A stretch of DNA of 64,000 nt, taken from JAEUMG01 sp046349315 (lineage in GTDB: Bacteria > Pseudomonadota > Alphaproteobacteria > Rhizobiales > Aestuariivirgaceae). Made by a program: the position numbers and the translations under genes. This document shows positions 48,901-57,757 of this stretch, in pieces. The DNA lies in NCBI GenBank assembly GCA_046349315.1, contig JAXMCQ010000005.1, positions 124,001 through 188,000 on the forward strand, given 5' to 3'. Under the pieces are notes generated by a model. The model was not told where the DNA came from and did not search any database. It saw nothing but the letters and a program-made list of their open reading frames with translations. Position 1 is the stretch's first letter, and every line of letters begins with the position of its first letter.

Positions 48901-51471
48901 CGAGATCACATCGAACGTCGCATTGTCGCCTTCGCTTAGGCCGTCCGCATCGAAGAGCGGCTTGATGCCGATACGCGGACCGTCGGGCGCGACGGGGATG
49001 GCGATGCGGCGCTCGACCGCGCGGCCGCCGCCTTCACGCATGCGAACCGCGATCTGGGCTTCATAGAGCCCGGTCGTTTCGGGAAGCTCTCCCGGCTGCA
49101 GAGATATTGTTGCCTTGCCTTCTTCATCCGTGTTGCCGAGTTCCTCGAGCGCCACGCGAAAAGGTTGGATCTCCTCATCGATGAGGCCGAAATTATAGCC
49201 CGGATAAGCCGCAAGCGTGCGAACCGGTGTATAGACCGCCTCGCCTTCGATCCCCAATTCGGAAGCCGGCGCACCATAAAGAAAGCGGCCTGCAAGCTTG
49301 ATCTCGGAGGGAGAAGCGAGTGGCAGAACTTTCAGATCGCTTGAGAGATCGAATTCGATGCGCTCAGGCAGGAAGTCATCGATCAGGAAGCGCATTTCTG
49401 CGAGCGACGCGCCCTTGGGATCGACAAAGGCCGCAGCGCGCCAGGTTCCGCGCATCGCTTCGTCGGGAACATCGATATCGATAGTGCGGCCGCCAAGCTT
49501 TGCATCCGCGCTGACATAGCGCTGGAATTCGACGCCGTCGGGCCGCGTCACCACGATGGTAAGCGGCAGGCCGGCAATGGCATTGGCCTGATCGTCGCGC
49601 GCCAAGGCCGAGAGATGAACGGTCTCGCCGGGACGATAGATGCCGCGATCGGTGTAAAGGAAGACGTCGACCGGGCCTGGCGCATCGCGCCCGCCAACGC
49701 CGCGGTCGCTGAGATCGAAGGCCGTGCGAGTGAGATCGAGGAACGCGTAATCGCCCTCCGCACCGCTTGCCGTGACAAAGGACGGCGCCGCGCCGCCGGT
49801 ACCGCGCAACAGACCACCGGCGAAACTGGCATGGCCCTGCGCATCGCTCTTGGTCGTCCCGAGGATGCGATTGTCGCGCGCGACGAGTTGCACTTCGCTA
49901 TTGGCGATGGGCTTTGCCGAGCCGAGCGACCGCACGAAGACGTCGAGACTCGCTTGGCCATTGAGGGCGGTGAGTCCCAGATCGGAGATGACGAACCACT
50001 GCGTCGCCTGTGCAGTCCAGCTGTCGATCCGCTCACCCTTGGGCCGCGCCATCATCACATAGAGGCCGGGTTCGGTCTTCGGCAGGATTTCGGCCAAGGG
50101 AATAGAGGTCGTCACCTCTTCGTTGAGTTTCTTCTCGACCGCAACGCTACCCGACCAGATTTTCTCGCCGCGATCCTGGGCGAGACTGTCGGCATCGTAG
50201 CCCGACAATTGCGAGAGGAAGTCGCGCCCGCGCATGATCGGACCCAGTCCCCGCGCATCGATGCGATAGAGATCGAGATCAGCTTCGGCGAGATTGACGG
50301 AGACGACCGGGATGGCCTGTCGCCCCGTGCTCGGCAGAACGAAATTCCGCCCGGTGAAGCGCACGCTCGGAAGGCGGTCACGCACATAGGCGGAAATCGT
50401 GACCGGCTTCTCCAGGATTTCCGAATAGATCGACGGCAGCCCTGACCTGACCGTCACCGCATACCGTAGGCCGTGCTTGGCGCCATCGACGCAAAGCTGC
50501 TTCTCGCTGACCGAGACGCTTTCCGCCGGCTTGTCATTGAGGAGAACGAAGGAATCATAAGAAGCGGTGGTCGGCCCGATGGCATCGGAGAATTGCAGGC
50601 AGATGCGCGGCGAGCTCGTATCGGCATCGACTGAATAGTCGACGACCCGGAAGCCGTATTTCGAAAGCGCCACATCATAGGCCGCTTCGAGATAGGCAAG
50701 CGGCGATTGCGCGAGCGCGGCTTTGTAGGCTTCGAGCGTCTTGCGATAATCCTCGATGCGCTCATAGGCTTGCGCTAGGAGGCCGAGCGCCTCGGCGCGC
50801 TCTTCACGCGACGGCGCAATCTGATAGGCCGTCAAGGCTGCGGAAATCGAATCCGCATTAAGCTGGCCGCGGCGGCTTGAATCAACGGCCGCAGCATCGG
50901 CGAGGAAACCACTCAGTTTGCGCCACAGGCCTGCGTCATAGGGTTCAAACGCAACAAGCTGCACCGCGAGATTGACAGCGCCACGATAGTCTTTGATGGC
51001 GACGGAGCGATCCAGATTGACCTTGATGACGGCAGGATCGGCAGTGGCCGAAGGCGGCGTCTCGCGGAGCAATTTTGCATAGGCCTCGGCCGAAGCCACT
51101 GTCTCCGGCGCGACAAAGGGCAATGCCGGCGCGGCCTCGATATCGGGCATGGGCGGCGTGACGAAGACCTTAGCTGCAGTCGCATTGGCAGACTGTGTCA
51201 GCGTGCCGACGCCGCTCTTGAGGAAGCACCACTTGGCTTTGGTGTTGTAGGTGAGCGCCAGACACTTGCTGTCGGCCAGACACTGCGCACTGCAATCCTC
51301 GAGACTCACATCCTTGACGGTCTTGTAGTCGAAGCCCGGATAGTCGGAATTGGGCGTGGTGATGAGCCGTCGCGCGCCGGGCTCCGCCGCTGACGCAATT
51401 CCTCCCGTCCAGATCAGAACCGCGATGAGAAAAAGGGATGCCGAAAGCCAAGAGGAATTGCGCGCGCACAT
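45982..51471 (-). CDS. Bacterial alpha-2-macroglobulin (YfhM-like) with N-terminal PAN/Apple domain
   Basis: An 1829-residue periplasmic protease trap from the ATG at 51471. The signal peptide is MCARNSSWLSASLFLIAVLI and continues to ASAAE (about 29); there is no lipobox cysteine, unlike lipoprotein homologues. Residues about 30-95 form a PAN/Apple-like cysteine domain (VSLEDCSAQCLADSKCLALTYN, WCFLKSG). MG/A2M domains follow, with YTDRGIYRPGETVHL and FDVPQFDGTLRVMAVAW. The thioester CAEQ is intact (Cys1379-Gln1382, in YPYGCAEQTTSRALPL), then the alpha-alpha toroid (GGYDVAYALYVLA). It entraps attacking proteases. The bacterial gene usually neighbours pbpC, which here lies 11.7 kb away on the same strand. 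Confidence 0.94.
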   Translation of the reverse strand: MCARNSSWLSASLFLIAVLIWTGGIASAAEPGARRLITTPNSDYPGFDYKTVKDVSLEDCSAQCLADSKCLALTYNTKAKWCFLKSGVGTLTQSANATAAKVFVTPPMPDIEAAPALPFVAPETVASAEAYAKLLRETPPSATADPAVIKVNLDRSVAIKDYRGAVNLAVQLVAFEPYDAGLWRKLSGFLADAAAVDSSRRGQLNADSISAALTAYQIAPSREERAEALGLLAQAYERIEDYRKTLEAYKAALAQSPLAYLEAAYDVALSKYGFRVVDYSVDADTSSPRICLQFSDAIGPTTASYDSFVLLNDKPAESVSVSEKQLCVDGAKHGLRYAVTVRSGLPSIYSEILEKPVTISAYVRDRLPSVRFTGRNFVLPSTGRQAIPVVSVNLAEADLDLYRIDARGLGPIMRGRDFLSQLSGYDADSLAQDRGEKIWSGSVAVEKKLNEEVTTSIPLAEILPKTEPGLYVMMARPKGERIDSWTAQATQWFVISDLGLTALNGQASLDVFVRSLGSAKPIANSEVQLVARDNRILGTTKSDAQGHASFAGGLLRGTGGAAPSFVTASGAEGDYAFLDLTRTAFDLSDRGVGGRDAPGPVDVFLYTDRGIYRPGETVHLSALARDDQANAIAGLPLTIVVTRPDGVEFQRYVSADAKLGGRTIDIDVPDEAMRGTWRAAAFVDPKGASLAEMRFLIDDFLPERIEFDLSSDLKVLPLASPSEIKLAGRFLYGAPASELGIEGEAVYTPVRTLAAYPGYNFGLIDEEIQPFRVALEELGNTDEEGKATISLQPGELPETTGLYEAQIAVRMREGGGRAVERRIAIPVAPDGPRIGIKPLFDADGLSEGDNATFDVISIAADGTRNAARGLKWELLKVEDDYQWYQTGNGWSYDTVEYTERVADGTVDVGTDDPARVAGKIGWGKYRLEVTSPDATGPASSVDFTAGWYFAKSSSDTPDFLQIALDKERYRVGDTAKVKLTPRFAGTALVMVMGEKLIAMKSVEVGPAGADIEIPVTADWDYGTYVTAALFRPMQTEASYLPGRAIGLAYAAKDASDRTLSVAIGSPDLSRPLSPLSVPLTLTGVAQGEEAFVTVAAVDLGILNLTRFEPPAPESWYFGQRKLAYDWRDVYGQLIDGSLGTPGQIRTGGGDEGEAPGLNGTPPAQAPVALFSGIVTVGADGKANVSFDVPQFDGTLRVMAVAWTAKSVGHATKDVIVRDPVVVTASMPRFLAPGDQSRIHLDIANAEGPAGDYQLSAATTDGLAIAGLPKTVTLAAGQRLSVLLPLSATSVGVQEVELRLTHPSGLDIKRNLALGVRMGQPPAIERRTVSLATGQTLTVTGDLLAETVPGTGNVTVSITRSGALDIPGIVQALDRYPYGCAEQTTSRALPLLYLDEVAARAGMDADAAIKGRVQEAIYRVLTNQASEGSFGLWGPGGGDLWLDSYVSDFLTRAREQGYDVPDLPFDQALANLQNVLSYQQNFSNGGYDVAYALYVLARNKRASVGDLRYYAESKLDSFTTPLAKAQIGAALALYGDRERAVRVLNAAFMTLSKQSQEDYARLDYGSRLRDGAALLTLAVESDPSAPFIPALTQIVARDQARQRYTSTQENSWMLLAARALAAGAQSPELEVDGQSVSGDFVRRLGAKQLSAGPVKITNRSDHPVDAILSYGGVPVVSKPAGGDGFSIERNYYSLAGEALPSDGIAQGERIVVVLKVKQANAWPAKILIADLLPAGFEIDNPALVASADLANFSWLPETSNYAHLEFRDDRFVASFTRDSGDNADITLAYVVRAVTPGNFTLPPAMVEDMYRPYLNARTASGMVEVVGPRQ

Positions 51472-51639
51472 AGGCGTGGTCCTGAATGAGATCGTGAAAA
51501 TTTGAATCGCCGTGATCGGACGCACAATATTCAATAGGGAAGTGTGGCCGTATTCTGTCTGACGTCGCGCCAAAATTTGACCAATTGGAAAAAACCGCAT
51601 AGGCTTCGTTCAGACAAGAAGAATAAGGGAGAGAAATTC

Positions 51640-52986
51640 ATGCCGGCAGCGGAAGGCAGGCCCGGTCCCGATATCGCTTCCGGGCGTCTGGCGGCTGACG
51701 ACTACGCCAAGAACTTCGCCGATCTGCATCCGCCGCTCGATGCGCATGAAGCGCTGGTCGAATCCGATCGCTGCTATTTCTGCTACGACGCGCCCTGCAT
51801 GAATGCCTGCCCGACCGGCATCGACATTCCGCTCTTCATCCGCGAGATCAACACCGGTAATGCGCTCGGCGCCGCCAAGACGATCTTCGATCAGAATATT
51901 CTGGGTGGGATGTGCGCCCGCGTCTGCCCGACCGAGACATTATGCGAGGAGGCTTGCGTCAGGAACGATGCCGAGGGCGAGCCCGTCAAGATCGGACTCC
52001 TTCAGCGGCATGCGACCGACAAGGCGATGGCAGCGAATGCGCAATTCTACAAGCGCGCGGCACTGACTGGAAGGCACGTCGCTGTTGTAGGCGCGGGGCC
52101 GGCGGGGCTGGCCTGCGCGCATCGGCTCGCCATGCATGGCCACGATGTCGTCGTCTTCGATGCCAAGCCGAAGGCAGGCGGTCTCAATGAATACGGCATC
52201 GCCGCCTACAAGACGGTTGCCGATTTTGCCCAGGCCGAGATCGATTACATCTTGAGTATCGGCGGCATTACCATCGAGACCGGCAAGCGGCTCGGCCGTG
52301 ATATCCAGCTTGATGATTTGCGCAAGAAATACAATGCAGTCTTCCTTGGTATCGGCTTGGCCGGCGTGAATCACCTGCATGAGTCAGGCGAAGAATCGCC
52401 GGGCGTTGAGGACGCCGTCGAATTCATCGCCGAGATCCGCCAGGCCGACGATCTGGCGCGCTTGAAGATCGGCCGCCGCGTCGCGGTGATCGGCGGCGGC
52501 ATGACGGCCATCGATGTCGCCGTGCAATCGAAGTTGCTCGGCGCCGAGGATGTCACCATTCTCTATCGGCGCGGCAAGGAAGAGATGAAAGCGAGCGAAT
52601 TTGAGCAGGACCTCGCCCAGACCAATGGCGTCACGATCAAGCATTGGGTGCGGCCGCGGAAAATCGTCGTGAAGGACGGATCGGCTGTCGGCATCGAATG
52701 CGAATATACGCGTGATGAGGACGGCCGGCTGATGGGAACCGGCGAGAAATTCGAGTTCGAGGCCGATATGGTGTTCAAGGCGATCGGCCAGAAATTAGAA
52801 TCCGGCCCCGTGCCGGGCCTCGAACTGATGGACGGCCGTTTGAAAGTTGACCATGAACGGCGCACAAGCCTTCCCGGTGTATGGGCCGGCGGCGACTGTG
52901 CACATGGCGGCCAGGACCTGACAGTTGCCGCCGTCGAGGATGGCAAGCGCGCCGCCGAATCGATTCATCGCGTGCTGTCGCGCTAA
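51640..52986 (+). CDS. preT: Dihydropyrimidine dehydrogenase subunit PreT
   Basis: A 448-residue flavin/Fe-S subunit from the ATG at 51640 with AAGGGAGAG upstream. The N-terminal domain has two cluster-binding cysteine sets (CYFCYDAPCMNACPTG; CARVCPTETLCEEAC). The FAD motif VAVVGAGPAGLACAHRLAMHG is next, then the NAD(P) motif VAVIGGGMTAIDVAVQSK and the final GVWAGGDCAHGG. It passes electrons from NAD(P)H to PreA. It is 15 bp upstream of preA. Confidence 0.93.
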   Translation: MPAAEGRPGPDIASGRLAADDYAKNFADLHPPLDAHEALVESDRCYFCYDAPCMNACPTGIDIPLFIREINTGNALGAAKTIFDQNILGGMCARVCPTETLCEEACVRNDAEGEPVKIGLLQRHATDKAMAANAQFYKRAALTGRHVAVVGAGPAGLACAHRLAMHGHDVVVFDAKPKAGGLNEYGIAAYKTVADFAQAEIDYILSIGGITIETGKRLGRDIQLDDLRKKYNAVFLGIGLAGVNHLHESGEESPGVEDAVEFIAEIRQADDLARLKIGRRVAVIGGGMTAIDVAVQSKLLGAEDVTILYRRGKEEMKASEFEQDLAQTNGVTIKHWVRPRKIVVKDGSAVGIECEYTRDEDGRLMGTGEKFEFEADMVFKAIGQKLESGPVPGLELMDGRLKVDHERRTSLPGVWAGGDCAHGGQDLTVAAVEDGKRAAESIHRVLSR

Positions 52987-53001
52987 TCGAGGAGTTCTCC
53001 C

Positions 53002-54309
53002 ATGGCTGATCTGCGCACCGAATTCTTAGGGATCAAATCGCCAAACCCCTTCTGGCTCGCATCCGCGCCACCGACCGACAAGGAGTATAATGTCGTTCGC
53101 GCCTTCAAGGCAGGCTGGGGCGGCGTTGTCTGGAAGACGCTCGGCGAGGACCCGGCGGTCGTCAATGTCAACGGACCGCGCTATGGCGCGATCTGGGGCG
53201 CCGACCGCCGATTGCTCGGCTTCAATAATATCGAACTGATCACTGACCGTCCGCTGCATACAAATCTCCGCGAGATCAAGCAGGTCAAGCGCGACTGGCC
53301 GAACCGCGCCGTGGTCGTGTCCCTGATGGTGCCCTGCGAGGAAAAAAGCTGGGCGAGCATCCTGCCGCTCGTCGAAGAGACCGGTGCGGACGGTGTCGAG
53401 CTCAATTTCGGCTGCCCGCATGGCATGTCGGAACGCGGCATGGGATCGGCGGTCGGCCAGGTGCCGGAATATATCGAAATGGTGGCGCGCTGGTGCAAGG
53501 CGCATACCCGCATGCCGGTGATCGTCAAGCTCACCCCCAACATCACCGACATTCGCCATCCCGCACGCGCTGCACGCAATGGCGGCGCGGATGCGGTCTC
53601 GCTCATCAACACCATCAATTCGATCGTGAGTGTCGATCTCGATACGATGTCGCCCGAGCCTTCGATCGACGGCAAGGGCACGCATGGCGGCTATTGCGGG
53701 CCGGCCGTAAAGCCCATCGCGCTCAGCATGGTGTCCGAGATCGCTCGCGACAAGGCCACGCGCGGCTTTCCGATTTCGGCGATTGGTGGCATCACCACTT
53801 GGCGCGATGCCGTGGAATTCATGACGCTTGGTGCCACGACGGTTCAAGTCTGCACCGCCGCCATGACCTATGGCTTCGCAATCGTGAAAGAACTGATCTC
53901 CGGAATGTCCAATTGGATGGACGAGAAGGGCTATCGCTCGATCGATGATTTCGTCGGCGCAGCGGTTCCCAATGTCACCGACTGGCAGTTCTTGAATCTC
54001 AATTACATTGCCAAGGCCCATATCAACCAGGACCTCTGCATCAAATGCGGGCGCTGCCACATCGTCTGCGAGGATACGTCGCACCAGGCGATCGCCGCAA
54101 AGAAGAACGGCCAGCGGCATTTCGAGGTCATCGATGCCGAATGCGTCGGCTGCAATCTCTGCGTCAGCGTCTGCCCGGTCGCCGACTGCATCACCATGGT
54201 GGAGATGACATCCGGCACCGATCCGCGCACCGGAAGGAAAATCCACCGCGACTACGCGAATTGGACGACGCACCCGAACAATCCCAACGCGGTCAAGGCG
54301 GCGGAATGA
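53002..54309 (+). CDS. preA: Dihydropyrimidine dehydrogenase catalytic subunit PreA
   Basis: A 435-residue dihydroorotate-dehydrogenase-like barrel with two C-terminal 4Fe-4S clusters. The FMN-barrel signatures are NPFWLASAPPTDKEYNVVRAFKAGWGGVVWKTLG, ELNFGCPHGMSERGMG, VIVKLTPN and GGITTWRDAVEF. The ferredoxin-type cysteine sets are CIKCGRCHIVC and CVGCNLCVSVCP. With PreT it reduces uracil or thymine to the 5,6-dihydro form, the first step of reductive pyrimidine breakdown (or the reverse). The later pathway enzymes (hydantoinase, beta-ureidopropionase) are not in this window. Confidence 0.94.
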   Translation: MADLRTEFLGIKSPNPFWLASAPPTDKEYNVVRAFKAGWGGVVWKTLGEDPAVVNVNGPRYGAIWGADRRLLGFNNIELITDRPLHTNLREIKQVKRDWPNRAVVVSLMVPCEEKSWASILPLVEETGADGVELNFGCPHGMSERGMGSAVGQVPEYIEMVARWCKAHTRMPVIVKLTPNITDIRHPARAARNGGADAVSLINTINSIVSVDLDTMSPEPSIDGKGTHGGYCGPAVKPIALSMVSEIARDKATRGFPISAIGGITTWRDAVEFMTLGATTVQVCTAAMTYGFAIVKELISGMSNWMDEKGYRSIDDFVGAAVPNVTDWQFLNLNYIAKAHINQDLCIKCGRCHIVCEDTSHQAIAAKKNGQRHFEVIDAECVGCNLCVSVCPVADCITMVEMTSGTDPRTGRKIHRDYANWTTHPNNPNAVKAAE

Positions 54310-54318
54310 GTCTCTTCA

Positions 54319-54416
54319 CCCTCCCCCTTGTGGGGAGGGCCAGGGTGGGGGTTTTACCACCCGCTTGCATTAGTTATCCGACCCCACCCTTAATCCCTCC
54401 CCAAAAGGGGAAGGGA
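54319..54416. repeat. Palindromic repeat (CTCCCCCTTGTGGGGAG family)
   Basis: CCTCCCCCTTGTGGGGAGG at the left and CCCTCCCCAAAAGGGGAAGGG at the right, with GGGTGGGG / CCCCACCC able to pair between them. It lies between convergent preA and kinase genes and could terminate both. Confidence 0.65.
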
Positions 54417-54419
54417 AAA

Positions 54420-55333
<914 letters not shown>

Positions 55334-55337
<4 letters not shown>

Positions 55338-57757
55338 GACTTCAATCGCTCCATCTTCGGATCGTAAAGCACGCGCGGACCGCGCTTTGCCTGATAGGGC
55401 GTGCCGAAGGCCTCGATCCGGAAATCGCTTTCATTCGCAATCGCGACCGGCAGATAGCCGAACGCGATGGTTTTCCCGAGCGTGTGGCCGAAATTCGTAC
55501 TCGTCACGGAGCCAACGACATCTCCCTCATGGAAGATCGCTTCTCCGCCATGTAATGGTGCAAAGCCGCCAATGGTGAAGGACACGAGCTTGCGCTTCGG
55601 GCCGTCCTGCTTGATGCGCGAGAGGGCATCGTGACCGATGAACTCACCCTTCTCCAATGCCACCGCGAAGCCAAGGCCCGCTTCATACGGGTTGTAGTCA
55701 GGCCCGATATCGCCCGACCAATAGAGATAGCCCTTCTCCATCCGGCAGGTATCAATCGCCCGGTAGCCGGCATTGGCGATGCCATGCGCCTGCCCCGCCG
55801 CCCACAAACTCTCGTAGACATGGGCGGCATAGTCCTGCCGGATATAGAGCTCATAACCGAGTTCGCCGACATAGCCGATGCGCGCTGCCGAGACGCGCGC
55901 ATTGCCGACTTCGAAACGTTTGATCTTCTGGAACGGAAAGGCCGCGTTCGAGATATCCTCGTCCGTGACGGATTGGAGGATCTCGCGCGATTTGGGCCCG
56001 CAGATATTAATCGTCGCCCAGACTTCGGTGACATCCCGCAGATTGGCCGTGCCATCCTTCGGCAGATGCCGCGTGATCCACTGGGCATCGCGCACGCCGA
56101 AACCCGATCCGGTAATGACGAAGACGAAATCGTCATCGACATTGAACACCGTGACATCGGCCTCGATGCCGCCCTTTTCATTGCAGAGCTGGGTGTAGAC
56201 GGCACGGTCGCGCTCACCCATGAGATCATTGGCAGCGATGCGCTGCATGGCGGCAAGCGCGTTCTTGCCGGAGATTTCGAGAACCGCAAACGACGTCTGG
56301 TCGATGAGCGCCGCCCGCTCGCGGATGGCGCGATGTTCCGCCGCGACGGCGTCAAACCAGTTGGGCTTGCCTTCGAAGGAGGGAACATCGCGCGGCTCGA
56401 AACCTGCCGTCGCAAACCAGTTGGGCCGCTCCCAGCCGAATTTCGATCCATAGACGGCGCCCTTATCCTTGAGGATCGCATAGAGCGGCGAACGCCTGAG
56501 GCCCCGCCCTGCATGCGATTCCTCGCCCGGCCAGTGGATCTTGTAATAGGCGCCATAGGCCTCGACGGCCCGCTCTTCGAGATAGCGGCCTTGTGCATGG
56601 AGCGCACCGAAGCGGCGCACGTCGAACGGCCACAGATCCATGCCGGCATCGCCGTGAAGGATCGTATTCGCCATGGCGAGCCCGGCTCCGCCCGATGCCG
56701 CAATGCCAGCCGTGAATCCACAGGCGACATAGAAATTGTCGAGCTCGGGTGCCAAGCCCATGATCGGCTCGCCATCGGCCGAAACTGGGATCGGCCCGTT
56801 GATGACCGTCTGGATGCCGATTTCGTTGAGCACCGGCAGCCGCTCCGTGGCAGGAAGTGCAAAGAGTTCGAGCCGCTCCATGTTCGGCTCGAACAATTCA
56901 CGGCCGAAATCGAGCGGCGGCATGCCGCGCCAGCAGCCTCTCGAACCGTCCTCCCAGCCGCCGATCGCGAAGGCACCGGTATCGGGCTTGAGATAGAAAT
57001 TCTTGTCGGGATCGCGCAGCGTCGTCAGATCGGCCGCGAGATCAAGCTTCTTCTCGGTGAGAAAATACTGGTGCTCGACAATGCCGGCGGCGAGCGGAAC
57101 GCCGGCCATGGCGCCGACGCGCTTCGCCCAAAGCCCGGCGCAATTCACGAGAATATCGCAGCCGATATTGCCGCCATTCGTTACCACCCCGACGGCGCGC
57201 CGGCCTGCAGTCGCGATCTCCTCGACGCACACACCCTCCTCGATGCGTGCACCATGCATGCGGGCTCCCTTGGCATAGGCCATGGTCAGCGAATAGGGAT
57301 CGATATAGCCGTCGCCCGGTATGAAGGCCGCGCCTTCGATCCCGTCAGTAATGATATAGGGAAAGCGCGCCTTCGCCTCAGCTGCGGTCAGCGAAAAGCA
57401 TTCGACACCGAAACTCTTGGCCTGCGTCATTGAGCGGCGGATTTCGCTCCAGCGGTCACGGCTGCCGGCAAGGCGCAACGAGCCGACCTTCTTCCAGGAA
57501 ATCGGCTGGCCGGTCTCGGCTTCGAGCCGATCGAAGACGGCGACCGAATTCTGCATGAGCCGTGTCAGGTTCTTCTTGCCGCGCAACTGCCCGACAAGAC
57601 CGGCGGCATGCCATGTGCAGCCATGGGTGAGCTGCGCCTTCTCGACGAGCAAAACGTCCTTGGCGCCGTCGCGCGCCAGATGATAGGCAAGCGACGTGCC
57701 GATCGCGCCGCCGCCGATGATGAGGATATGGACGTGGCGGTCCGCGCGGAAACTCAC
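55334..57757 (-). CDS. FAD oxidoreductase with GcvT domain (dimethylglycine/sarcosine dehydrogenase-like, copy B)
   Basis: An 807-residue flavoprotein. The FAD motif is ILIIGGGAIGTSLAYHLAR (11-29), and GCTWHAAGLVGQL holds His50 at the covalent flavinylation position of DMGDH/SARDH enzymes. DAO-type dehydrogenase (about 10-370), FAO_M linker and GcvT folate-binding domains (about 430-790, with RAALIDQTSFAVLEISG and YRAIDTCRMEKGYLYWSGDI) are in the family order. It would oxidatively demethylate an N-methyl amine, passing the C1 unit to tetrahydrofolate. It overlaps both neighbours by 4 bp and is paralogous to the next gene upstream. Confidence 0.9.

Noticed and set aside
53026..54273. A 415-codon minus-strand open frame opposite preA
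   Set aside because: Shadow of preA, which has full FMN-barrel and ferredoxin motifs.
55631..57433. A 600-codon open frame on the plus strand opposite the dehydrogenase gene
   Set aside because: High-GC antisense shadow: low-complexity Arg/Ala/Gly/Asp-rich translation with no family resemblance, lying entirely under a well-supported FAD oxidoreductase.
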